Numbered from the stretch's first letter, positions 22,250 through 37,200 are shown. The stretch: DNA of 64,000 nucleotides from Cristatella mucedo (GCA_009760855.2 WPIO01000005.1:12318001-12382000); one strand, 5' to 3'. The notes: generated by a model from the sequence alone, not told the origin. A program made the numbers and translations.

Positions 22250-25200
22250 GTAAGCAACGCACTGGACTGCTGTTCAAATAAGCTGGTCTGTTACGGAGTT
22301 TGAAAGCTTGCTTACGGCACGATTATTCGAGCTTTCAAATTTATATTGTGTGAACTTAGCGTGCGGATTTGTACCTACTGAAGCAATGCAGACAAACCCA
22401 TTTAGCAACTACTAGTGACGAAGGTATGAAACGTCCAAAACACTTTGCAATACATTGCTATTTTTTATTAGTCCTAATAAAAATATACATAGTAAAATGA
22501 TGCACTCATAGTATAGATAATTTAGCATGCAAAGAAGCTGTATATACCAAACCAATCGCTTTACTAGTAAATATTGGTGAATAGATCAACAGGAAAAACG
22601 GTAGTGGTCCGTCTCTTCAATAACTTGGCACAATATAGAGACATTAGATATCCACTTGGTACTATGTTCACCGGTTATGCATTAATATAGAGAGTCTACT
22701 ACAATATCAGTTGTATAGGGAAACAATCGGTATTTTCCTAGCATAGCACTTGATAAAAAGACTTAGCATGCGATCTTTACTCCAGATCAATTCGTGTTTA
22801 ACAATTAAAAAGCAATCAAGTATGTTAAAAATGTGTGCTTTAAAAGCGATTAATTCTTTTGTGCAGTAGGCTAATCTAGAAACTAATACTGGCTATCTGT
22901 AGTCCCTGTTCTGCATATTATGTATCAAACTCTTAAGCAAAGGCGAATTTGCTGTGCATACATTGTTTCCCGTAGTTGCCTGAGCTTTCATAGCTTGTTC
23001 GGTAGAAGCATGACACGTGTTGTTTTTTCTTGCAATATTATCGTCACTAATGGCAATCGCTCTGCTATTTTTAATACCGTGTCATTTTTCTCTGCGGTGC
23101 TATAAGCCTGACAGAGTGCTTTCACTGTGTCTTGCAAAGGCGCGAGTTCACCAAATCAACTGATCATGTCTGCTTTCAGTCATTGACGTTTATCAGGAAT
23201 GGTGTGGGCCTTGCAAAGCTATGCAGTCAAATTTTAGAAAGGCAAAAAACGAGCTCGGAGATGAGTTTATCAAATTTGCTGTGGTGAGTTACAGCAAGCG
23301 GTCGATTGACTACTAACGTGTTTTATATCACTAACACGCTCCGCATTTGCCCCTACGTACTATCGATCCCTGATGGCCCAGTGTCGACGCAGTGGTTAAC
23401 TACGAATAGATGACATGTATAAAGATTCATTGCTAGTACAATAATCTATATGTTAAGGTTCCTAAACGTCTTTATCACGGAAGACGAGCTTCAATTTATT
23501 GCACTCTTAAATTTTTACTGTTATTTATCATTTGACAGAACTAAAATAACCCATTAAATATATGATTAGGCATGCATTAAATCTCATAGTGTAGAATGAT
23601 ACCCTCTTTAAAGGAGCTGTATCTTGATCATATCCATCCATGGGAATACATAGTACTTCAGAGCAATGTATGAAATTTATTAAACATAACAATAAATCGA
23701 TGGTTAATGATTAATTATTAAGCATAGAATTGATGTGTATGCATTATCTGCGTATTTTGAGGCAACGCCGACGCAAATTTTTCGCGAAGCTGCATCAGCG
23801 CCCGCGAATAGAGTATTTCTTGACTGCTCAGGATGTCGTTTTAACACTAAAAAATAGAAAAAACTCAGGACAATCTAATTTAAACTGCTTAATTTGCTAC
23901 TAGTAGTACGAACCTTGCTACTGAATACAGCGAAAACTTTTCCATGCGATCAATAACCGCATTCGTTATGACGGTGTAGTCACAGAGGTGTGCCAAAAGT
24001 GGTGTGGCCCCTCTCAGGCACTATCGTCAGTACTCAAGGATGTGCTCACCAAAACGAGCCACGACAAAATGATTAAACTCTACGCGGTGAGTGCCCTCTC
24101 ACAAGAGCTCGCGTACAGGCTTATCACAAACGTTTCTTGCTTGTTTCACTTGCAGTTAAATCACAGACTGGCTTTCACGTTCACTCATGTCACCAATTTT
24201 CATTATCATTTAGACACGATCGATTTCTTTTGCTCATAGAAGTTGCATTACGGGCTGTTCATTGTGCTATACTGTATGAACGTACTTTTGTATACACAAT
24301 GTTGTTCAAGCTAGGGTGATGCTTTAGTGCATTGGTCAGAATAGTTACAATTGCAACTCGGCAAACTTGTAGCTGGTTCCATTTTTGGGAGAAGTGAAGC
24401 AGATGCAACGAGGCTTTTCCTAGTATTTCATTAGCTGACCTAGTGGTTTGTGTTATAGATTTTTGACACGATGTCCTGGTTTTGATTGTTGACGACACTT
24501 CACCAGTCATCCTTAGTAATCATGTATGTGTTACTGTTATCTGTCAGCCCTTGCAGCAATATAAGCTTTTCATTACTGTCTATCTGCAAGTCTCAAAAAC
24601 CTGTTTTCTAAGAAAAATACTGAGCCCCAGCAATTGGTCAGTAATTTAAAAAGAATCTCTTTCTGGGAATCTCTCTCCCTGGAATTAGTAGCCAGTGATC
24701 CCTACAGTTGTCAGGGTTTTTATTCACAGCTACGAAACACTGCAAAAAATGAGCCTACTTAAACAAGTATACCACAGCCAAGCTGGTCGGTGGCTTTGGG
24801 AAATCACGCCTAGACTTATGTAACTCAGTAATTAGAGGAATTCGGGACTTTGCAATAACAGGCTACAAGAGACATACAATGAGGGAGGAAAAGATATAGA
24901 TAAAATAATTATAGCAATAATAAATTTGTATAGCGCCTTCGGAGAACTGAATCTCTCTCTCTCTAGGCACTTTACAGGTGCTTCATATAAAGCATTACCA
25001 AATATTTGGTGGTATCATATGCTATCAACAGGCACACTAAGTAGCAGGCACGAGTCGGTAAGTGGTACATGCACACGAAGAACGAATCACACAGACCCAG
25101 CAAATGCTGTAATAAAAAGGTGCGTTTTAAGCTTCTTTTAAAATGTTGTCATGTCAGGGAACATTGTGACGTGCATCGGTAATGAGTTCCAGGCACGGTC

Positions 25201-28200
25201 TCAAACGGTTTTGAGGTTCGTACGAGGTATGGCTAAACGATTTGAGTCAGTACAGCGAGAAGTGACGAAAATTGAGAATATGACAGTATGACGATGATCG
25301 TTGAAATTATTGTAAAAATGTCTAATCATAGAGAAGAATAATGGAATATGGAAACAAGAGAAAGCTTCTCAGTAACATTATTGGAGCTTCAGTCGTTCAT
25401 CCTCTGTAGACTTTATTGCACTAATTCCTAACTTAGCAAAGTAAATTGTATCAAGTTTAAATAGTTTATATGTTTGAAATGTAATTCAAAGTAATTGCAG
25501 TGATTTATAAATAGCCAGCTGCCATTCACATTTGCATCTGCCTCAGTAGGCATGGCCGTGTTACTCGCAGACATATGGTTGTCCCATCTCTTATTGACTA
25601 ATCAATTATAAAAAATACCAAGAATTAAGAAACATAGTCTACATGACAGTTCAATAACACTCTTAGCTGCCGACTTCTTTCAAAACTTGTACATATTTAT
25701 TGCATATCATGGAACCTCGTACCAGACGCACGTACCTAATACCCATACATGAGCTAATGGAATTTTCCTAGACCCTACCAAGTGATAATTACTTGATTTT
25801 TTTCCAAAAAACTCGGTGCAGAGCAAAATTTCGCACGGGCACATATCGTGTGTGCAACTACAGACATTTCCATTGGCCATTTAAATGTAAAAATATAGAG
25901 ACATAATTATTCACAATTACATTTTGAAAATATCCTAGTTGCTGGCGTGTTTGACTACTCTACACATTTTTATTGTTTTCGGAAAGATGTCTTGTGATTT
26001 CAGGCCAAGGCTGACACGATCGATGCTCTGGAGAGATACAGAGGAAAGTGTGAACCTTGCTTCCTTTTCTATGCGGTAAGATTACTTCCAATCTCCGTGA
26101 ACGCTGGTACAATGGTTACGGTCGAGAGGGACCGCTGAGCTATCAATGTAGCTTTTCCGTTTGTTTGCAGGGCGGGTGCCTCGTGGCAGTAGTTAGAGGC
26201 GCTAATGGGCCTGTCATCTCAAGAACGCTCTTGGCTGAGCTGCAGAAAGAGAAGAAAGTTCTAGAGGGCTTAGCTGAGCGAGTCGAGGTAAGCACTTGGA
26301 TGTGCATGCTGCCACTAAACCACATTTGCATGCTGACCCTGTGCATGACACCCCTAACCATGTTATTCATTTTGTTTGTTTATCGAGCATGCTTTTACCC
26401 CCCATTCAATTGCATTTCCCTTTGCAGCAAATGTAAAGCACCTAGAGAGAGAGATTAAGTTCTCTAAGGACGCTTTATCAAGTGCATTATTATTATTATT
26501 ATTATGCAGCTCCAGCTGAAAAAAATTAGCAGTCAAATCATTATATCCTGGTTACACTGTGTTGTATATATGCTATGAACTCGCATGTTTCACGAGCCAC
26601 GAATAGAGATTTGGTCAATTTTAGTGAATGGCAGGCATTAGCCTTCAGCATAGCTGGTCGTGGGAATAATTGCTAAGGCCGGCGACAACACTGGAATTGC
26701 TTTATTATCTAGCGCTGGGCACTTAATTCAAAACCATGGAATTGTCATTGAAATCCAGTAGTTCACATTTGCATTCTTAACACACTACTTTGCGAACGTT
26801 AAAATGATACATCCCACGATATCCGTATCAGTATATGACGTGTTACTGCTTTCTGTCGATCCATACGCTCATGGCCGTAAAAGCCGAGGAGGTAAGGTGC
26901 TCACTCTTCACGACGGAGGTCGTGGGTTCGAATCCTGAAGTTGAGCTATCCTTTATTGCCAACTGCAAGCAGTGATTATAGCCAATAAGGCTCTTCTGCC
27001 GCTGTAAAAATGAGGCTGTTAAATCACGTACAATTCTTTAATAAAACCTTTACATTTCTGTTTTTCTGAAAGTAGCCAAACACCTTTTTCGAAGAAAAAC
27101 ACTTCGCGCTAGCAATACGCCAGTAATGCAGCAGTGTCTCACTTCCTAGTAGTGGTAGCAACAGTAGCTACTGATTGCTGTGGCTAGCAAGATCTGTCAT
27201 ACTCACAGCTAGGTAAAACTAGAAAAATTTGGCTTGCTCACATAAGGATACCAAAGGCAAGCTAGTCAGGAGATTTTTGGCATCACCTCGAGACTTCTGT
27301 AACTCACTCCTTATTGGATTTCTATGCTGCGCAGGTGCCTAAAGTTGGTGCAAAACTCGGCAGATAGGCATGTCGGTCGGGAAAATCACAAGTGCTACTT
27401 CTCGTTAAGTTGTACTGGCTGCCGATCAAGCAGCATGCTGACTTAAATGTCCAGTCGTTCACTCACAGGTCTTTTCTCAAGCGCCGGTGTATTTTCCTGA
27501 AATACTTGCTCCTTAGTGCTCTCGTCGCAGCACCAGCTCTTCTGACTCAGGTCGTGTAGCCATGCCTATAACCAACCTCAGATCTTTGGAGACCATGCAT
27601 TCATTTCGTGCTGTCACAAAGCCTGGAACTTGCTATGACTAAAATCACGACATCATTTTAATTGAAAAAATCTAAAACGAACTTGTATACGACAGCTATA
27701 ATTCGTAGCATTTGCTCTCTCGTGTGAATTGTCCTTTCTAGGCTTTGAGTGCTAAAACTGTTCATGTTAGCAGTTACAAGTTGGCATGATTTCTTTCCAG
27801 GAAATCTAAAATTCCTGGAAAGAGATTTAGTTCTCTTAAGGCGATGTGAGAATTCTTTATTATTATTAGTGCTTTACTAGCGTACCTATTCATCTCATGC
27901 ACTGGTCGGAGGTCTTACTAACCGGTAGCTGAGTGTCTTCATGTTTAGAATAATAATAACAATACTTATGATAATAATAACAATAATACATGTGATATAG
28001 CGCCCTAAGAGAAGTCAATCTCTTTGTATGCTTTAGAATGCTGCTCTAAGCATGATATTGTTTGCTTTTACATGCTTGATACCGTGCATGTCACTTGCCT
28101 TTGATTGGTGATTCTCTTGCAGCAAGTTGTAAACCGCCTGGACAGAGATTTAGTTCTCTTAGGGTGCTATGCAATCCGTATTATTTTTATCACCTCGGTC

Positions 28201-31200
28201 CCGAGGTCGTGGGTTTGAATCATGCTGTGGGCGATCCTTTATTACCGCTGCAAGCGGTGGTGATAGTCTTAAAGGCTCTTAGGCTGCCATAACAAAAAGA
28301 GGATGTTAAATCAGCTACTATATACTATTATTATTAGTTGGCCGACGAAAGTAGGGGATCAAATACTGAAGCTTCTAAAACTGCAATTCAAATACAGCTA
28401 GGTTGTAAATAGATTTAGCGAAATTGAAAATAAATCACTACTAAACAGCTCTGCGACAAACTCCTGGTGTGTTCTTTCTGGTAGGTACTAAATGCTAGAT
28501 ACACACATGTGCACACTCCAAATTAATTTAGATGCTTGGAGCAGGGTAGGGAGCATATAGCAAGTGATTGCTTCGTGCGCCCGCAGCATGGATTTGGCTT
28601 GGCATAATTTCTTTTTAGATTCGGGACCCTGCTTTTGCATTCTTGGACAAGCAAATTGCTAATGACGACGAAGACCTAGAAGCCGAGGAAGAAGCGGCCA
28701 CCGAAGAGGAAGGTAGGCTCTCAATGGTATGCACGTGCAGTAGCACAAATAGGCAGCTCAGCATAGAATGTGGTATAAGGAGCCATAGAGCCAACTGCAC
28801 TGCTCATGTTACATTACTGGGGTTATTAAAGTTTAACATACCATCTTGTTTTGTAGAGCTGGTGCCCAAGGAAGTCACTGTTGCTATCATCAAGCCAGAC
28901 GTGGTCACAGCCGGCAAGGTTGATGCTGTTGTGGCAAAGGTATAGAGTCTTGCATAGAGCATCTATGACCAGCTGATAATTTTTGCAGTGTACTAGAGAG
29001 TTCAATCACAGACTAGGGATCATTAGCAGAATCAATTGCCACCCGCTAGATTTTGAAATAGGAGCTCTGTTCCATCACGGAGCGATACGTGAGAGGTGTG
29101 GTACTTTTAAGAGCACATCGACACACCGGTGCTCAATTCAGCCGATAGGCACAGCTCACGAGTCAGCACTGGGACTTTATAATGTAATGTATTGCATTGC
29201 CGTCTGTAGCAGCTCACAGCTACAAAGAGTAAGTGGGTATTAAGCAGGAGAGTTTTCTAAAGAGCACTCAAAGCCCAAGCGGCTTTCTGTATCCATACGG
29301 TAGCCAACAGCAGCGACAGGATTTGTCTACGAACGAGGTACGAGGGATACTTGACTAGGCAGTTGCAGTTGCTGGATAAGAGTACGAAGTGTGTTAATGA
29401 TGACACGAGTTAGCTGCTGATTCTAGTCGCGTACAGCGAGAGACCTCCTCTAGCCCTCTCTGTGTCGGCCTGTGGTGCCTGGCTCGTCCAGCCTGGCACA
29501 GACAGACAGACAGAGTGTCTGTGCCAGAGAGGGAGTCCGTGGCTGTCAAAAACCAATCCTGCACTGCTCTCAACGCCGAGCATATGAGCGTCGAAGACCG
29601 AATCTTTTTATGCCCGGTTGAGATGCATGGGTAGAAAAAGGCTTAGGTTAAACTGCTAAGTCTACTCTGGTGCGTGACTCTCATTGGCATCGCATGATTG
29701 TGCTGCGGCTACGTGCATCGGTCTCTAGCGGCGCTTTTTTTATAAGTCTGTGAGAGACCTTGAGCTTTAAGCCAAGCCACAAATTCTATGCACGTATGTA
29801 CCAATACGGGAGACACTTCTGAGATAAGGACATCGTTTCCTGAGCTCCTTTTGTCGGAGAGGAATAGAGTTCGTTTTGAATGTCAGCCAGTGTTCTTCCC
29901 TAAATACGTCCTCTGGCATGTTGGACACTGTGCCTCTATTGCTTCCACAAAGCTTCAGCACATGCATGCTATGCGGGGCGCCGAAGTGCGACGGGCGTTC
30001 GCTCTGCAAATGCTCAGTGAGCTCGCACCGCTTCTTTGGCTCGAGCAATGGCAGCTCAGCGTCGCTCTACCTCGTCCTCCATGCCCTCTCGGGCCGCACC
30101 TCTGACTCGTCCTGGCCGCGCACTCTATCTGCCCTTCGTTGCTCGCCCAACTGCTGCTGCGGCTGCAGCTGCCTGGCTCCACGGAGCCTCGCGCCTGCCC
30201 CGAACGAGGCTCACTGACAACGGAAGCTGGTCGTCCGGTTGAATGCAGCAGCGCTCGCGTTTTCCTCTCGTGCAGATGAAAGCGGCCGGCATAGAGATCC
30301 TGAAGCACGAGGAGAGGCAGCTGAGCGACGCCGAAGCGAGGCAGTTCTACTCGAACCTCGCCGGCAGCGACTTCTACGAGGAGCTCGTGCGATTCATGTG
30401 CAGCGGCATCAGTCACGTGCTCGTGCTCAGTAAGCCCGCCTCTGGCGGCCGCGGTATCGTCAGCGAATGGAGGGAGCTGCTTGGACCAAAGAACGTCGAA
30501 GAAGCGAAAACAGCGGCACCGAGCAGGTGCGCAAAGTGTCGTCTGCTTCACTCCACTCTCAAGCGGTCGGCCCGGCACTGCAGCGAGATGCTGTGAAGCC
30601 TCACACGCTTATGCCGAATTTGTCAAAATTATTGGCTCGCTCACTTCGTGTCGCCGGCGGGTGAAGGAGCTTTTTTTGCTCTTTTCTGTCATCTACTGTC
30701 CATCCAAGTGAGCCGTGCATGCACTCGCCGGCACTCTCTCTCTTCTAGACGTTAAACTACTACCTCAGTCTGACTCCTACATGCTTAGCACTAATAAGAA
30801 TAATAATATTACATTTCTATGGCTCCCCTTGAGAAATTAATCTCTGTCTAAACACTTTACATATGCTGTAAAGGAGGTGCGATCGTATGGTTGATGGTAG
30901 CATGCGCAATGTCAACAAGCACAACATGGTTAGAGGCGACATACACAGAGTCAGCATGCAAATAGGACAGTTGCCGAATGTCCCCGATAAGGCTGTCTAT
31001 ATATAGGCGCATCTAACAGAATACAGTCCTTGTTCGAGAGGCCTAAATGTTTGCACGGCCTATGCTTAGGTAGTAACTCGTTAATCCATAACACCCCACC
31101 TCTCGGTAGCTGGGTAATCGAATGCACTCTCTCGGCCACGCTAGATATAATGGGTGCAGCTTTGTTTGTTCGTTCTGCCGCTGTTGAAGTTAAGCTGCCA

Positions 31201-34200
31201 ACCTGTCAAGCCTTTTGGTAGGGCCGATAATGACACCTTGGCATTTTTGCTTTCAAAGTGCCACCTTGAAATGTTACGCCCAATGGAATATAATGGAACT
31301 TATTACCGTCTGCAGCTCCTCTAAGCCATAATAATTGAATGGGCGGTATGCTACAGAGTTTTCATTAGGGCACAAGTCAAAGCGGCTTTCGGTGCTAATA
31401 TAGTAGCCAAAATAATTGATTTCACGCAAAAAAAGAGAAAGTTTGAATTGTCCTTCGTGTGCTCATGTGTGCTCGTACTGTGCATGATATCACTAACCAT
31501 ATTGACCTGCTCTCCTTCCAGTATATGCCAAGTGCCTATAGAGAGATTAAGTTCTCAGGTGGTACGCAAAGGTCTTATTGTTATTATTATTGCTAATATT
31601 AAATTGAGAGGCACATCTGAGTCCGGCGGACAGAAAGGAAAGTGAAAAGCATGGCAGTTGCAGTGCAAGACAGCTGGCAAGGATTGGTCGCAGTCGACAA
31701 CGGGAGAGTAGATGTCGTTCCCTAAGAATTGTAAGAGTTTCAGTCTAGGACCAGAAAAGAACAATATTTTGTTGCCAACTGTCTAAGCCAAGTGATTGAA
31801 CAGTTAGCGTGTTGTTCATCGAGGACCCGTGGACACGAGGAGGCTGAGACTAGTGCAGCAGTTCAGCTAATTATGTAGAAGCCAAGTCATGGCGGGCCTT
31901 ATTGGTCAGAGTAAGAATTTTGCTCCGTATACTTTAATTTACCTACTGCAATTGCAACTCCTTCAGGAAAAGAGCATGGCTGAACATCAGGAATTTGTAA
32001 AGTAGCCTTGCAGCCATACTCATTACCAGCTACAGTGGTTTAATAGCTCTAATCGGTAACCCAGCCAAAACGTTATTGCTGCGGTCTAGCCTTGACGGAA
32101 CCAGGAAGATAATGAGATTTTTAGCAAGCAACCAGGGTAGACAGTTCCTAATCTTAGACATGAATTGAAAGGGGTGGCTTGCTGTAGAAGTGGTTGCCTT
32201 AATAAAACTTTTAAACGTCAAGCAGTTATCAAAGAGAATACCTAAATTCTAGCGTGTGTTGCTGGCATCAACATTCAGTTCTGGCATCACCACTCAGATC
32301 AGTGCATTGACGTCAGCAGGCAGTCCTATTACTATTCCTATTACTATTCCTATTACTAGAAAGTTATACTTGTGTAAGGATGTCCCACAGGATGTGTCTT
32401 GACTACTGGGTCTTAGCCTAATGAGCGAGGTGATTGCACTTTACGACTGATGTCGTGAGTTTGAGACATGCAGCCGGTAAATTATGTATCATCCACTGCA
32501 AGCAGAAGTGACAAATGCTCAAGCTTTTCTACTTTAAATAATGTGTGTTAGTGTACAGAATGTATGCCTTATCTGTTCAGCCATTAGCATTCACAAAACA
32601 AGCCATTTTTATAGAAACATGTGAAATTTCTTATCACTTCCCTTGAACTTTTTCAGGCAAACAGCACGTAGCAAGTGCTATGGGCCAAAGAGCCCGTTGA
32701 GTCCCACACTCTACTAAACGGTTCAAGCTTGAATTTCCTAGGGTTACATTCTTAAGTGATGCTAATTGTTCTCACAGTCTCTCTGCGACCTTCCTGCATA
32801 ATCCTGGCGGAGCTATTCAGTAACTCTAGTTCCAGAGCAAACACCTCGATAATCTGTCCCGATTATCTCAAACCTATTTCAATGCATCCTTAGTGCGATC
32901 TAGGGCCGCTCGAGTTTGTTACAGACAGTTCTGGGAAAATGCCATTCTTGCTAGACTAATGTTGAATGAGTTTGCACTCTCATCTGAATGGTTATGGCGT
33001 AGCGTGACTGGCAGGTGTTTCCTCCAAGATGTGGCTCTAAGCAGAGATCAGCGACTTGCAGGCATCCTTTCGAGCACTTAGAAGTGGCGGGCTTATGAAT
33101 GTAATCACGATCTTGCCTCTAGCTGAACAAAAAACACTCAAATCAGGCTGCAGGCTAGCTTTCGGTGGGAAGCCGGTTCACTGCAAGTTTGATTGGAGTA
33201 AAGTAGTGCGAACTACTTTTGGGGATTTACTGTCTTTATCACATAGATCTGTTCTAGGTGACCCTTAAGGCAAATCACATACAAGCAAGAGTACGGAAAG
33301 CAGATAATATCAGAGTAATTGTTCCGCAGTTCATTAAAACTATACCGAGTGATCCTTGCGTTGGCGTTTTTAGTTTGAGGGCGGAATTCGGCACATCCAG
33401 CTTACAGAATGCACTGCATGGGAGCGATTCCAACGAAGCTGCAGCACGGTGAGCAGCCCGTTATACTTTCTTGACACTGTGTCAGCCTTGTAGAATCCAG
33501 GCGTGTCTGCATCGTATCGTAATCCTAAATAATTGTTCTCTCATTACAGGGAGCTAGCTTTCTTCTTTCCTGGATTCTCCATCCCAAAAGTACGCAAGTC
33601 CGAAGCGGTTCAAGCAGAATCTTTGGCGGCACCTTCAGTGCAAAGGACATTGGCCCTCATCCGTCCAGATGCGCTCATGCAGCACAAAGGTACTCGTGTC
33701 CCTCCCATCGTTCCGAGAAGCTTAGGCGAGCCCGTGGAGCGTCTTGCGAAGCCTTGCACTTCTTGATCCGCAGCTTTTACTGTTTTCTAGACGTCATACT
33801 ACAGAAGATTAAGGAGGCTGGATTCACTATCGCAATGCAGAAACAGGTGCAACTGAGCAGAGATCAGGCGGTGGACTTCTACAAGGAGCACAAAGATCAA
33901 CCATACTTCGAAGAAATGATTGAGAAAATGACCTGGTGAGAAGCCTCTATTGGCAGCTCTTTGGGAAAAGGTCTAGGCCTCTCAATAATCACACCTTTGA
34001 CTGACAACTGGTAAACTTTGCAATAATGCTGCTATGGTTGTAGATCTTTTTTATTTTAATGGCTTAATATTTTTGCTTCACGAGCTGCTATTAATAGCTA
34101 TAATAATAACTCTGAGGTGGTGTCTTGCTGTGCAAAAATCGACTCCAGACAAGTTGTCAGCTCCAAGTGCACAGAGATTGTGAGTGGTCATCTAGCACGC

Positions 34201-37200
34201 ACTGAGTGGTAGACGCTAAAGTGCTGCTAGGCAGACTCACATCACAAGCACTCCTTCCAAATAGACTAGCGTACATGCCATTTAGCTATAAGATTTTTTC
34301 TTTTATTCTGAAACAATTATGAATTTTAGTTATTAGTATTAAACATGCTATTTGGTAAAAATTGTTGTTAACAGTCGTAAGTTCATACTTAGCTCAGTCA
34401 TTATGCAATGCCACTCTCCCTGAGTAATGCAAAAAATAGCAAGAGGAAAACGCTAGCTAGTCTACATAAATCAACACTTTTATTACATTTTGCGCAATTT
34501 CAGTTTAGCAAGCCCTTTTACTTTTCGTTAAGCAGCAGAAAATCTGCTTCTTCTACCCTCTCTTGAACTCGGATGATTGCAAACATTGCTGGAGCATGAC
34601 GAGAAATTCGTTTATCTTTATTTTTTGGAAAAAATGAACCGCATGCTTTGCTTGATCTGCTGCGAATTTTTTTTTAAACTTTTCCCGTCATACTTCACTA
34701 GCCGAAACCTAGTTATTTAAATAAAGAATGTAGCTCAACCACATCCTTGAAAACTAGTCCTGTAGTTTTCACGGACCAGCTTACACCCGTTCCTGAGGAT
34801 TTCACAGCAAATAGCTGCAGGAGCTGCAGTATTTCTGCGATAAACAATTAAAGCTCGGTCCGCGGCAATAATCTCTGTTAAACAATTTTCTAAGGTGCTG
34901 AGACTGCAAAGATACAAAGGGGCTTAGCCGTCGGCTCTATACGTGCTTGTAGCGGACCACTGCTGGCTCTGGGTCTGGCCAGAGAGGACGCCATCAGCAC
35001 GTGGAGGTCTTTGCTGGGACCGAAGGAAGTTGAAAAGGCTAAGACCGAGCAGCCGCAGAGTTTGCGAGCTCAATTCGCTGTGCCCAACAGCACCATCAAC
35101 ATGCTACACGGATCGGACAGCGCTGCGGCTGCTCAAAAAGAGCTAAACATGTTTTTCCCTCAAGAGGAGACGGTGGCCGTCATCAAGCCCGAGGCCTATG
35201 AGAGCAGAGGTACGCTAAGCGGCAGCTGACAGCTACCACGCTCATCGAGTTATGCCGGCTCCACCAAAACAGCTAGGCTACTCTGTTTTGCCAGCTCGGC
35301 AGTTGCTCTTCGACCATTCCTTAGCTCAGTTTATAGGCCCTGGCATCAGTCCCCTCAATCAAGCGAGCGGTGCCGATATGTATTCAGCGAAAAGTATCAT
35401 CGGTTTTTTACATTGTTTCATTAAATGGACCGCCACTCCCTACATCCCCAATAGGTGGCTAATAATGTGCATATTTAACAACAGGCACCCTCAAGCATGT
35501 CAGTTAAGTCATCGGTTGCACGTTGGAACCATCAATTAATTACTTTAAACATGTATGCCACGAGGCAAGGAAAACGCAAATGAAATCTTCGTCTGCGTGG
35601 TGTCTGCATTCTCTTTTTTATTCTTTAAACAGATGTCATTATGGAGAAAATCAAAGAAGCTGGCTTCCACATAGCAGCACGAAAAGAGACGACAATAACA
35701 AAAGAGATGGCAGAGATGATGTACAGCAATTGCTCTGGAAAAGAGTTCTACAGCGATTTGGTTAACCATATGACTAGGTAAGAATACATCGCATCATTTA
35801 CTTTAGCGATTCGTTACTCGCCCATTGTTTTTTGTCATGTTTATTATTATTATTGTGTTTAGGGCGCGAATTATGACGTGCCTATTAAATTGCTTGCAAT
35901 ATAGATAATTTAACCGTGCGATTTCCGTACAGTCCAAAATAGAACTTACAATTTTGAATTTATTTGGTCAGAATTAAATATTCAAACCGGCTAATTCACT
36001 AAATAAGAGTTGCATTAAATTTGAAGATAATATATTAAAAACAGGTCTTCTTTTAAGCCTCCTAAGAGGACCAAATCTCTATCCAGGTGCTCCGAAACTC
36101 ATTGCAAAAGAAACAGTAACCAAGTGTTAGTGCCAAACAACTTATCGTGGTTGGACAAACATGCACGGTGCATAAGAAGACAATCAAGGTTACTGTTTAT
36201 GCCGATCCTGGATTGTGACAGGTACTGAATCATGCCCATGTAAGAACGGAAGAAAGAGAGATTCTGGAAAAGAAACAATTGCAGTTGCACAGCCCACTTT
36301 TTGTCTCCTTGGGTCATCTCGACATTTGAGCCAGCACAGAAAAGTCAAAATTTAGCATTTAATAAGCTATATGAATACGGTGGTGTCGATTTGTAATAGC
36401 AAAGGTAATGCTAAAAAAAGGCAGGCAATATAAAAAGCCTATCCATTCCCGTCGTTAAATGTCATGTCAGTGGTACATTCTTTCACCTAATAAAATATAC
36501 TGAGGGCACTGCAAACAGGTAAGAGACCGGTAACAAGGATAACCAGGTAACAAGGTATGTCACCTGTAACGAGGGTAATCGGATAACGTACCACTGACCC
36601 AAAGTATTAGACAAATTTTAATTTTTACTCGATTGCCAGCACCTTTATATTAATTGAAATATTAGAAAAGAATGGAAAGACAGTTTTTACTGACTAGATG
36701 ATCAATGCTCTTATATTTCCCGCTGTCTTAATGAAAAACTTCTTCTCGAATGGCAAACGATAGTCAACACGCTTTGACGATTGTGCGAAAGTCCTGATAT
36801 TCGCAGGCAGAAGAGGGCTGCCTGGCGACAGCTTCTCTCTGAAGCCGACCCAAAGGCAAGAGCGTTAGCCTCCGGATATGTCCTTTCAGTCCCCCGGCCG
36901 CCAGTTGTGGTGCCAGTTCATCCGCCTGGAAAATCATTCGAACGGCAGCGACGACGCAGGTTGGTTTAACTCTGCCAGTGGCTTCACATTGCTTGATGTT
37001 TCTGGCAACATCAGACAAAGTCAAACGTGCACAAGCACGCTTTAGCATGAGAGATTTACTCGAGCTTGCTACTACAGTACCACATCTGCCAGAAAAAAGA
37101 AGAAATTAAGAGGCACCTCAAACTTGCACATCTAAAAGCCCGCTGGCGAAACTCGAAATATTCTGAGCCAACGGACCAATGCGCATCACTTAAAAGAAGC

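Noticed and set aside
30430-30435. Splice donor GTAAGC inside NME8 exon 7
   Set aside because: Use of it would leave one base and break the frame to exon 8. The exon clearly continues through [14 protein letters not shown].
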